Assembly (NCBI GenBank): GCA_017307355.1
Contig: JAFKFG010000040.1
Location: forward strand, 1-43,525
DNA length: 43,525 nt
DNA from: Alphaproteobacteria bacterium
GTDB lineage: Bacteria > Pseudomonadota > Alphaproteobacteria > Micropepsales > Micropepsaceae
Direction of reading: 5' to 3'
This document shows positions 34,193 through 41,659 of the stretch, in pieces; the first letter of the stretch is position 1; each line of letters begins with the position of its first letter. The notes below the pieces were generated by a model that saw only the letters and a program-made list of their open reading frames with translations, searched no databases and was not told where the DNA came from. Position numbers and translations under genes: made by a program.

Positions 34193-34908
34193 CCGCCAAG
34201 CGCGCCGAAATCGTCCTGGCGCAGGACAACCGCACGGGCGGGATTTCCTATTGGCAGGCGCAGGATCACCAGAGCGTCGCCGACCGCTTTGGCGTGAGCC
34301 TGGCCGAATATATTCATGCCCTGTTCGGCCTGCTGCTCCAGAAGCGGCCGCGCCATGTCCTGATGATCGGCTGCGCGGGCGGCACCTTGGCCACCATGCT
34401 GTCCCGTGCCGGAATCCAGGTCACGTTGGTGGACATTGATCCGCTTTCCTTCGAAATCGCGCATCGCTATTTCCACATGCCGGAGGCCGTGAATTGCCAT
34501 GTGCGAGACGGGGCGGAGTTCCTGCGCCGCACCAAGGCCCGTTACGATGCCGTCATTCTGGATGCGTTCGCGGATACCATTATTCCGCCCCATCTGCTCA
34601 CGGAGCGCTTTTTCAGGTTGGCGAGATCGCGGTTGAACCGTGGTGGGCTTTTCCTGGTCAATATCGTGGTCAAGGACGATGACGATCCGACCCCCGACAC
34701 GATCGCCCGGACCATGCGCAAAGCCTGGCGGCAGGTGCGGCTTCTGGACGCCGACGGCTTCGAAAACCGCAACGCGGTGGCCATGGGCGGCGCGGTGCGG
34801 GGACTGAAGCGCCCGCGCCTTCTGATGAAACCCGCCCATGGCAGCCGCGCCTTGGAAAAATCCCTGGCCCAGCTTTTCTTCCGTCGGCTGCGGCAGCCGA
34901 TAGCCTAG
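34189..34908 (+). CDS. Spermidine-synthase-like methyltransferase-fold protein
   Basis: A 239-residue Rossmann-fold protein of the spermidine synthase superfamily. The nucleotide-binding motif is VLMIGCAGGTLATMLSR, then TLVDIDPLSFEIAHRYF and YDAVILDAFAD. The family-typical N-terminal block (TGGISYWQAQDHQSVADRFG then VSLAEYIHAL) lies upstream of the first standard start (GTG 34294), so translation must begin earlier. The only start-like codon there is CTG 34189, which overlaps the permease TGA exactly as an ATGA coupling would. Spermidine synthase activity is not claimed, because the polyamine-binding N-terminal sheet is short. It is convergent with the adenylation gene, 1 base apart. Confidence 0.8.
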   Translation: MTAKRAEIVLAQDNRTGGISYWQAQDHQSVADRFGVSLAEYIHALFGLLLQKRPRHVLMIGCAGGTLATMLSRAGIQVTLVDIDPLSFEIAHRYFHMPEAVNCHVRDGAEFLRRTKARYDAVILDAFADTIIPPHLLTERFFRLARSRLNRGGLFLVNIVVKDDDDPTPDTIARTMRKAWRQVRLLDADGFENRNAVAMGGAVRGLKRPRLLMKPAHGSRALEKSLAQLFFRRLRQPIA

Positions 34909-34909
34909 T

Positions 34910-36457
34910 CTATTTGCCGGCCAGATATGTTTTGCGCAGCGCGTTGCGATCGACCTTGCCGTTGGCATTCAGCGGCAGCGCTTCGATGGCCATGATTTTT
35001 CTGGGAACCGCGTAACTGGGAAGATGGGCGCGGCAGTTTGCGATGATGTCCCGTTCCGCGCCAGCCGCTGCGCAAACAAATCCCACAACGCCTTCCGCCG
35101 CTCCCGTTTCACTAACCGGCCATAGCACGGCGGCAGCTTCGGTCGTGCCGGATGCCCGTCTCAGGACTTCTTCGATCTCCAGCAATTCAACCCGGTATCC
35201 CTGGATTTTTGCCTGATCGTCCATGCGGCCCTGGAATACAAGGCCGTGCCGATCGTCCTGCTGGACCAGATCACCCGTGCGATACCACCGGTCGAAGGTG
35301 TAGCCGGGCACTCTTCGATTGACGAATTTGGCTTGATTCTCTTTATCGTTGTTGATGTAGCCATTCGAAATCTGAGCGCCACCCAGCCACAGCTCGCCTA
35401 GGGGCGCCGGCCGCCCCTCGCTGTCCACCACCACGGCCGCGGAATTCCGGAAAGGCTTTCCCAACGGAATGGTGGCAGGTCGTGCATCTGATGCGGCCGA
35501 TCGATCATATTCCTCGGCCGTGATCGCGATGGTTGCTTCCGTGGGCCCATACAGATTCAAAATGCGCGAGCTGGGAGCGGTTTGCGCCCAATCATCCGCA
35601 ATGCTGGCGGGCAAAGGCTCACCACAGAACAGGCTGAGGCGCATGTCGGGCAATGCGTCGGGCTGTAGCCGCCTGAGCCGCCGCGCCATCGCCACCACGG
35701 ACGGCACCGAGAACCAGGCCTGCAGGGCGTGACGCTTTGCGAAACCGACCGGGTCCAGCGCGTCTTCGTTGCCCATCACATAAAGGCATCCCCCGCTCGC
35801 CCAGGTCTGGAAGATGTCATGCACGGAAAGGTCGAACGACAGATCGAAATTCTGCGTGCAGCGGGTTCCCGGCTCGATGGGCGCAATCTCCGCGATCGCG
35901 GTCAAATAGGCGGAAAGATTTTCCCGGCGAACCGCAACCCCTTTGGGCGCGCCGGTGGTGCCGGATGTGAACATGATATAGGCGACATTCGATCCGGCGC
36001 CCGTGAAGCGGCCATCATGAAAATCCGGCGAATTGTTCGGCCGGTCGGGCAGGGAAGCGGTGCTCTCCCGGACACCCGGTTCCAGAATTTGCAGCAATTC
36101 ATCGCAACGCCGTTTCGATTGCTCGTCCCAGACAAGCAGCCGGCAGCGCGCGATCGAAGCGATATCCACCTGCCGCTCAAACGGAAATTTCATGTTGATC
36201 GGCACATAGGGCCTTCCCGAAAGAAGGGCCGCCAGCACGCCGACATAGGCGGGATAGGAGCGTTGCGCCAGTACGCCGATCGGCTCGCCAGGCTTTGTCG
36301 TTTCCAGTATCGTGCTTGCGAGCGTCGCGGCATCCGCATAGAGACCGGCATAACTGACCGTCTGTCCTCCCAGCCAGATGGCCGGCAGGTCGCGGAATTG
36401 CTCGAAACTGAGGCGCAGAAATTCGCCGATTTCCAAATTTCTGGATATCACGCGCAA
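34910..36457 (-). CDS. Stand-alone amino-acid adenylation enzyme, DltA-like
   Basis: A 515-residue AMP-forming ligase with both sub-domains. Core motifs are YIMFTSGTTGAPKGVAVR (160-177), FDLSVHDIF (208-216; Asp209 would hold the substrate alpha-amino group), LNLYGPTEATIAI (about 298-310), YRTGDLV (about 397) and NANGKVDRNALR near the C-terminus with the catalytic Lys. Wording is closest to D-alanine:carrier-protein ligase DltA, so it probably activates a small amino acid and loads the neighbouring carrier protein. The substrate is not proven. There is no DltB or DltD. TTG 36457 and GTG 36451 are both possible starts, the GTG having better spacing from GGAG. It is the last gene of a four-gene operon. 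Confidence 0.88.
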   Translation of the reverse strand: MRVISRNLEIGEFLRLSFEQFRDLPAIWLGGQTVSYAGLYADAATLASTILETTKPGEPIGVLAQRSYPAYVGVLAALLSGRPYVPINMKFPFERQVDIASIARCRLLVWDEQSKRRCDELLQILEPGVRESTASLPDRPNNSPDFHDGRFTGAGSNVAYIMFTSGTTGAPKGVAVRRENLSAYLTAIAEIAPIEPGTRCTQNFDLSFDLSVHDIFQTWASGGCLYVMGNEDALDPVGFAKRHALQAWFSVPSVVAMARRLRRLQPDALPDMRLSLFCGEPLPASIADDWAQTAPSSRILNLYGPTEATIAITAEEYDRSAASDARPATIPLGKPFRNSAAVVVDSEGRPAPLGELWLGGAQISNGYINNDKENQAKFVNRRVPGYTFDRWYRTGDLVQQDDRHGLVFQGRMDDQAKIQGYRVELLEIEEVLRRASGTTEAAAVLWPVSETGAAEGVVGFVCAAAGAERDIIANCRAHLPSYAVPRKIMAIEALPLNANGKVDRNALRKTYLAGK

Positions 36458-36469
36458 TACTCCGGGGAC

Positions 36470-36970
36470 TTATTCCTTGGGGCCGGCATACTCATAGATG
36501 GTGACGGCGGGAGCGAAACCGATCTGCCGCCAAAATGCCTTGCCGGCATCATTGCGTTCCAGAACGCGAAGCTGGAAACGCTGGCAACCGGACGACCTGA
36601 AACTGTCCAAGGCGCTGTCGACCAGCCTGCGTGCCACGGTCGTGCGGCGATACTGAGGCAGCACGAAGATTTCCTCGATCGAAGAAACTGCCGAGCCTGC
36701 GGCGCCGGGGACGATCTTGGTTTGCCCCAGAAGATAGCCGACGGGCTCTTCGCGATCGGTGGCGATGAAAATCACCGTCCTGGCGCGCTTCGTGAGATTG
36801 GTCGTGTCGGCGAGAAGTTTTTCGGGCTCGGTGTCGGGATTATCGAGCGAGCCCTTGGCAATCTGATCGGACCAGAATGTGGCGCGCAGTGCCGAGAGCG
36901 CGGCGGCATCCGATTCCCGGGCGGCTCTCAGGTTCATTTCGGTATGGCCGGATTCCGGCGTTTTAACCAA
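36470..36970 (-). CDS. GNAT-family N-acetyltransferase
   Basis: A 166-residue acetyltransferase that uses acetyl-CoA on an unknown amine. Seen are the N-terminal LRAARESDAAALSAL helix, SSIEEIFVLPQYRRTTVARR with the acetyl-CoA pyrophosphate-binding Q/RxxG/A-like turn, and the C-terminal RVLERNDAGKAFWRQIGF motif. The start is TTG 36970, overlapping the carrier-protein stop by 8 bases, or ATG 36937. Its place between the carrier and the adenylation enzyme suggests a substrate in the same pathway, perhaps a carrier-bound aminoacyl group; this is inference. Confidence 0.88.
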   Translation of the reverse strand: MVKTPESGHTEMNLRAARESDAAALSALRATFWSDQIAKGSLDNPDTEPEKLLADTTNLTKRARTVIFIATDREEPVGYLLGQTKIVPGAAGSAVSSIEEIFVLPQYRRTTVARRLVDSALDSFRSSGCQRFQLRVLERNDAGKAFWRQIGFAPAVTIYEYAGPKE

Positions 36971-37199
36971 CGGCGATACCCTTGGTCTCGAGGAGATTGA
37001 GAATTTTGCGTACGCTCGTCATCGCGACGATGTCATCGGATTCTAGAGAGAGGCCGAATTTCTCTTCGATCGCCATAATGATGGCCATGTGGGACGCCGA
37101 GTCCCATTCCGGAATCGCGTTATAGGTCAGGTCATCGGCAAAATCCTCGGGCTTCAATCCAAGTTCCGTGACAAAAATCTCTTGCAGCGCCGCTCTCAT
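36963..37199 (-). CDS. Acyl/aminoacyl carrier protein
   Basis: A 78-residue four-helix carrier protein. Ser34 in EWDSASHM is the phosphopantetheine attachment site (usual DSL, here DSA). The protein is acidic, as the family is. It is expected to carry an aminoacyl or acyl group activated by the adenylation enzyme two genes downstream. It is not the fatty-acid AcpP, whose surrounding sequence (ADSLDTVE) differs and which sits with fab genes. ATG 37199 overlaps the stop of the acyltransferase gene (ATGA) and has GGAA upstream. Confidence 0.9.
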   Translation of the reverse strand: MRAALQEIFVTELGLKPEDFADDLTYNAIPEWDSASHMAIIMAIEEKFGLSLESDDIVAMTSVRKILNLLETKGIAVG

Positions 37200-37684
37200 G
37201 CTTTTCCTTCATCACTTACCAAAACATTCTGGTCGATACGGTCGGGCGACAGGACATCCACCCGCACGCCCCATTTGCCGGTTTTCAAACCCTGTTCGAT
37301 GACCCGGGCAGGATTTCCCATGACGATGCAATTGTCGGGCACATCCTTCAAAACCACGCTGCCTGCGGCGACCAAACATCCGTCTCCTATTTTGACGCCC
37401 GGTCCGATAATGGCACAGGCACCGATGTGACAACGCTCGCCGATCCAAGTGTCGACATGCCTATTACGCACGAAATCGTGCGATAATATGACGGCATTCA
37501 GGGCCACGCCGGTATAGCGCCCGATATGGATTCCGCCGGGATTGCTCTTGTCGAGGATTGCCTTATGCGAAATCTTGCACCCTTCACCGATATCCATGCC
37601 CCAATAACGGCGGTAATAGGCGAGGCTCAGGGCCATGGTCGCCTTACGCAGGGAATTACGCAGCCGGACCGAAATGGGAACCAT
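37196..37684 (-). CDS. Left-handed beta-helix acyltransferase
   Basis: A 162-residue hexapeptide-repeat transferase of the WbbJ/CatB type. Imperfect hexapeptide turns run from DIGEGCKISHKAIL through IGRYTGVALNAVIL, IGERCHIGACAIIG, VKIGDGCLVAAGSVVL and end with the family closing motif DNCIVMGNPARVI. His in ILSHDF is a candidate catalytic residue. These enzymes transfer acetyl or other acyl groups to sugars or amines. It is the first gene of the operon with the carrier protein, GNAT and adenylation enzyme, so the donor may be the carrier-bound group; this is inference. ATG 37684 has an AGGA upstream. Confidence 0.9.
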   Translation of the reverse strand: MVPISVRLRNSLRKATMALSLAYYRRYWGMDIGEGCKISHKAILDKSNPGGIHIGRYTGVALNAVILSHDFVRNRHVDTWIGERCHIGACAIIGPGVKIGDGCLVAAGSVVLKDVPDNCIVMGNPARVIEQGLKTGKWGVRVDVLSPDRIDQNVLVSDEGKA

Positions 37685-37998
37685 AAAATATCCTGTCCCT
37701 CTGCGGCCTGGGTTCGGCCTGTCGCGAATTTCTTCAAGTTTTGCGCCAAGAATCGTGACCCTTCAACCCCTTAGTGGACTGGAGTTCCACAGGGGCCGGC
37801 CAGCACAAGCCGCCAGATCACCCCTTTGCCCAGCACGCGCGGGCAAGGCGATTTTGGCCGGCCATCTGGATCCTTCCGGATCACGGGATTGGCATTCTCG
37901 TATGCATGCACCGAAGGCAGGTCAGCCATTCGGGAACGATCCCTGGGCGGACGACGGAGGCATGCCTATCTCCCGTTCAACGATAACAGGAGGGGTCC
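37685..37998. other. Divergent intergenic region
   Basis: About 314 bases between the acyltransferase operon and the small membrane protein gene. It presumably holds both promoters, but no clear -35/-10 pair stands out. It contains two GGCCGGCC octamers about 60 bases apart and the short palindrome GATCCTTCCGGATC near 37869. No coding sequence or RNA was recognised. Confidence 0.4.
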
Positions 37999-38331
37999 AT
38001 GCTTCCCATACCGACACTCGACGCACTGGTCCTCAGCGGCCTGTTTGGCGCGGGCGGCTTGTTGCACATGGTCGGGCCCGCTTTCCTCCGTCATGCCTAT
38101 CGCCGCTGGCGCTTTCCCAGCAATGCCCATCGCGTGGCCGGAGTCCTGCAGATCCTGACCGCGCTGTTTCTGTCCAATCCGGTCACCCGGATTTGGGGCG
38201 TGATCCTGGCGGGCTTCATCATTTTCTTCACCACCGTGGCGCTGCTCAATCGGGGCAAATATGCCTATTCGGTGCCGGGCCTGCTGCTGATGCTGGCGCT
38301 GGTCCCCGCCAGCCTTGCCGGTCCGCTCTAA
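37999..38331 (+). CDS. Small DoxX-like membrane protein
   Basis: A 110-residue protein with four predicted helices, loosely resembling the DoxX/DoxX-2 group (GLFGAGGLLHMVGPAFL in helix 1, a basic RHAYRRWRFP loop, AHRVAGVLQILTALFL in helix 2, TRIWGVILAGFIIFFTTVAL in helix 3). The function is unknown. ATG 37999 has a strong AGGAGGGG upstream. The stop codon overlaps the convergent GH3 gene's stop by four bases. Confidence 0.75.
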   Translation: MLPIPTLDALVLSGLFGAGGLLHMVGPAFLRHAYRRWRFPSNAHRVAGVLQILTALFLSNPVTRIWGVILAGFIIFFTTVALLNRGKYAYSVPGLLLMLALVPASLAGPL

Positions 38332-40451
38332 ACCAGCCGGACCGTCGCCGAGAGCAGGCGGGCGCGGTCCGCGGATGGGCCGGCCAGAATTTCGATCTCC
38401 CCCGGCTCGTACAAAGGTTCAAGGTCGGGGCCCGGAAAACGCAGATCCCGCGCCGCCAAGCTGAAGCTCACCGTGCCGCTTTCGCCGGGCTGCAGGGTGA
38501 TGCGGCTGAAGCCTTTCAATTCCATCGGGCGGCTGATGCTGGCGACCTTGTCGCGGGTGAACAGAAATACGGTTTCGCCGGCGGCACGCGGTCCCTGATT
38601 GGTCAGGGTGACGGACACTGTGAAGCCATCCGCTTCCGCTGCCCTGTCCGGTGTCGCCTGCAATCCGGTATAGGCGAAATCCCCATAGGTGAGGCCGTGG
38701 CCGAACGGAAACAAAGGCTCGTTCGGCACGTCCAGATATTTGCTGGTGTAATGATCCGCGGAGCTGGCGGGGCGTCCGGTGGGCCGTTCACCGAAGAAGA
38801 CCGGAATCTGGCCGACGGCGCGCGGCCAGCTGACCGGCGTGCGCGCCGACGGCGAGGCGCGGCCGGTGAGAAGGTCCGCCAGCGCATTGCCCGCTTCGCA
38901 TCCCGGCGCCCATGCCGCCAGCACCGCATCGACGCGGGCGACCAGATCGGGCACCACCAGCGGCCGGCCGGAAAACAGAATGGCGATCACTTTCTTGCCG
39001 CCCGCCCGGGCCAGTACCGCATCCACCAGCGCGGCCTGTTTGCCCGGCAGCCCCGGATGGGCGCGGCTGCAGGCCTCTCCGCTCATGGCCGCGGATTCGC
39101 CCAGGCACAACAAGATCGCGTCCGCCTCGTCGCAGAGCGCCGCCCCCGCGGCAATGCCGCTTTCGTCGTCGCTTTCGATATCCACGCCGGGGGCATACAG
39201 GATCGACTGGTGCGGCAGGGCAAAGCGCAGGCCCGCCAGCGCGCTGACGCAATCGCTCGCAACCCCTGCCGCGGACCAGCAGCCGCGCATGTCGCCGGCC
39301 GCATCGGCGAGGGGGCCGATCACCGCCAGGCGCCCTTCGGCCAAAGGCAATGCCGCGCCGTCATTCTTCAAAAGCACGATGGACCGGGTCGCCGCTTCGC
39401 GCGCCAGCTGGCGCCGGGCAGCCAGGACCGTGGCGCTTTCCACGCCTCCCCGGCGATAGGGATCGTCGAACAGGCCAAGCTGCTCCTTGAGTCTGAGGAC
39501 GCGGCGTACCGCCGTATCGATATCCGTCATGGTGACGAGGCCGCGCTGCAGCGCGGCCGGCAGGCCGTCATGATAGGCGTTCGCCATCATGTCGATATCG
39601 ATGCCGGCCTTGAGCGCCAGTGCCGCCGCCTCCACCACGTCGGCCGCGACGCCGTGATGGATCAGTTCGGCGATGGCATTGTAGTCGCTGACGATCACGC
39701 CATCGAAGCCCAGCTTGCCCCGCAGATAATCCTTCAAAAGGCCGCGATGGGCGCTGAGCGGAATGCCGTCGATGGAACTGAAAGCGGGCATGACGGTGGC
39801 GACGCCCGCGTTCAATGCCGCTTCGAAAGGCGGCAGATAGATTTCCCGCAACGCCCGAGGCGTCACATCGGTGGTGGCATAATCCCGCCCCGCGGTCGGC
39901 GCGCCATAGGCGCAATAATGCTTGGCACAGGCCGCCAACGTATCGGCACCGTCAAGCCGGCCGCCTTGAAAGCCCTTCACCTTGGCCCGCGCCATCGCCT
40001 GGCCAACATAGGGATCTTCGCCGGAGCCTTCGGCAATGCGGCCCCAGCGGGGATCGCGCGCCACGTCCAGCATCGGCGCGAATGTCATGTGCAGACCGTC
40101 GGCGGCGCCTTCCTTGGCGGCTTCGCGCGCCGTGGCTTCCCACAGCAAGGGATCGAAGGCAGCGGTTTCGCCCAGCGGAATGGGAAAGATGGTGCGGTGG
40201 CCATGGATGATGTCCAGGCCCAGCAGCAACGGAATTTTGAGCCTGCTTTCCAGCGCCAGGCGCTGGGCGGCGCGCGCCTTGTCCGCGCCGGCAATATTAA
40301 GAACATTACCGATGGCGCCGGAGGCGATACCCGCATCCAGGCCGGTCCGCATCACGGCTCCGGTTACGGCGGAATCCCCGGTTGCCATCGTCATCTGGCC
40401 CAGCTTTTCCGTCAGGGTCATGGCGGCGACGAGAGAATCGATGCGGCTCAA
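38328..40451 (-). CDS. Glycoside hydrolase family 3 beta-glucosidase
   Basis: A 707-residue retaining exo-glucosidase of the BglX type, releasing glucose from beta-linked oligosaccharides. The TIM barrel has the substrate-binding KHYCAYG and RDYATTDV segments and the nucleophile Asp256 in VIVSDYNAI; the second and fibronectin-like domains follow (SVTLTNQGPRAAGETVFLFT). There is no signal peptide, so it probably works in the cytoplasm, unlike periplasmic BglX. The start is TTG 40451, with AGGAG 8 bases upstream; the nearby ATG is out of frame. It neighbours a glucanase and a glucoamylase. Confidence 0.93.
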   Translation of the reverse strand: MSRIDSLVAAMTLTEKLGQMTMATGDSAVTGAVMRTGLDAGIASGAIGNVLNIAGADKARAAQRLALESRLKIPLLLGLDIIHGHRTIFPIPLGETAAFDPLLWEATAREAAKEGAADGLHMTFAPMLDVARDPRWGRIAEGSGEDPYVGQAMARAKVKGFQGGRLDGADTLAACAKHYCAYGAPTAGRDYATTDVTPRALREIYLPPFEAALNAGVATVMPAFSSIDGIPLSAHRGLLKDYLRGKLGFDGVIVSDYNAIAELIHHGVAADVVEAAALALKAGIDIDMMANAYHDGLPAALQRGLVTMTDIDTAVRRVLRLKEQLGLFDDPYRRGGVESATVLAARRQLAREAATRSIVLLKNDGAALPLAEGRLAVIGPLADAAGDMRGCWSAAGVASDCVSALAGLRFALPHQSILYAPGVDIESDDESGIAAGAALCDEADAILLCLGESAAMSGEACSRAHPGLPGKQAALVDAVLARAGGKKVIAILFSGRPLVVPDLVARVDAVLAAWAPGCEAGNALADLLTGRASPSARTPVSWPRAVGQIPVFFGERPTGRPASSADHYTSKYLDVPNEPLFPFGHGLTYGDFAYTGLQATPDRAAEADGFTVSVTLTNQGPRAAGETVFLFTRDKVASISRPMELKGFSRITLQPGESGTVSFSLAARDLRFPGPDLEPLYEPGEIEILAGPSADRARLLSATVRLV

Positions 40452-40531
40452 AGCATGTCTCCTTTTCCGGCACCATAGCGGGATGGGGCATTTTTTCTAT
40501 CCCGTTTCGCCTGCCATAATGGCAAGGTCGC

Positions 40532-41659
40532 ATGATGTATCTGGACCATCCGCGAGACGATTCGGACGACAGGGGCGCCGGGCTCCTGGCGCAGCTGGGC
40601 ATGATGATCCGCGCCCTGTTCGCTTCGTCGGTGCGCAACACGCTTTTCCTGCTGGGCGGCATGATTTTCATGGTCATCGTCGCCACCGCCTATGGTCAGA
40701 TCCGGCTCAATCGCTGGAACCAGCCATTCTATGACGCCCTGGCCCGTCATGATTTTCGCGGCTTCATGGTGCAGTTGGGAATCTTCTGCATCATCGCGGG
40801 CGGGCTTCTGGTTCTCAATGTGGTCCAGCGCTGGCTGGCGGAAATGCTCAAGCTCAAGCTGCGCGAAGGCCTTGTCCAGGACCTTGTGGGCGAATGGCTG
40901 AAGCCGCATCGTGCCTTCCGCCTGGCCAAGGTGGGACTGGTGGGGGTCAATCCGGACCAGCGCATGCATGAGGATGCGCGCCATCTGACCGAACTGTCTT
41001 CCGATCTGGGGGTGCAGTTGCTGCAATCCTCGATCCTGCTCGTCACCTTCACCAATATTCTCTGGAATATATCGGGCAGTTTCGCGTTCCATATCGACGG
41101 CCGGGGCTACGCCATTCCCGGTTACATGGTGTGGGCGGCAATCATTTATGCCGGCTCCGGTTCCATGCTGAGTTATTGGGTGGGACGGGGGCTGATCCGG
41201 CGCAATGCCAATCGCTATCAGCGCGAATCCGAATTGCGGACCTCGCTCAACCGGGTCAATGAACATATCGACCAGATCGAACGACAGGGCAGCGAACAGG
41301 AAGCGTTTGCCCGCATCAACCTGGATCTCAAGAATGTGCTGGCGACCATGCGCAGCTTGGTGACCGGTCTGACGGAATTGACCTGGGTGACGGCGGGATA
41401 TGGCTGGCTCACCCTGGTGGCGCCCATCCTGGTGGCGGCGCCGGCCTATTTTTCGGGAACGCTCACGTTCGGAGGGTTGATGATGGCGGCAGGCGCCTTC
41501 AATCAGATGCAATCGTCGCTGCGCTGGTTCGTCGACAATTTTTCCACCATCGCCGATTGGCGGGCGACCCTGCTGCGCGTGGCCGATTTCCGCCGCGCGG
41601 TGATCGAATGCGATGCGATCGCTCCGGCCGCCGTGCCCAAGCCGCGGGCCGACGCATGA
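40532..41659 (+). CDS. ABC-type membrane domain without ATPase (YddA/SbmA-like)
   Basis: A 375-residue inner-membrane protein matching the transmembrane domain of the YddA/BclA/SbmA-BacA group. Marks are RWNQPFYDALARHDFRGF, the coupling-type NPDQRMHEDARHLTEL then SSDLG, a 'YRRE'-like RYQRESELRTSLNRVNEHI and the last helix GAFNQMQSSLRWFVDNFSTI. In YddA-type proteins an ATP-binding domain follows RVADF; here the protein ends soon after with no Walker A. It may therefore be a proton-driven SbmA/BacA-type peptide importer, or a truncated ABC transporter. Its stop overlaps the glucanase gene start (ATGA). Confidence 0.85.
   Translation: MMYLDHPRDDSDDRGAGLLAQLGMMIRALFASSVRNTLFLLGGMIFMVIVATAYGQIRLNRWNQPFYDALARHDFRGFMVQLGIFCIIAGGLLVLNVVQRWLAEMLKLKLREGLVQDLVGEWLKPHRAFRLAKVGLVGVNPDQRMHEDARHLTELSSDLGVQLLQSSILLVTFTNILWNISGSFAFHIDGRGYAIPGYMVWAAIIYAGSGSMLSYWVGRGLIRRNANRYQRESELRTSLNRVNEHIDQIERQGSEQEAFARINLDLKNVLATMRSLVTGLTELTWVTAGYGWLTLVAPILVAAPAYFSGTLTFGGLMMAAGAFNQMQSSLRWFVDNFSTIADWRATLLRVADFRRAVIECDAIAPAAVPKPRADA

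Noticed and set aside
36963..37199. Primary fatty-acid acyl carrier protein AcpP
   Set aside because: The phosphopantetheine region reads EWDSASHM rather than the AcpP-type ADSLDTVE, and no fab genes are near.
34910..37684. Nonribosomal peptide synthetase cluster
   Set aside because: There is a single free-standing adenylation enzyme and one carrier, with no condensation or thioesterase domain, so a peptide assembly line is not supported.
37635..40478. A 947-codon plus-strand open frame
   Set aside because: It is the complement of the GH3 beta-glucosidase gene and the small membrane protein region; the translation is Arg/Gly/His-rich with no domain, whereas the minus strand gives a full GH3 enzyme.
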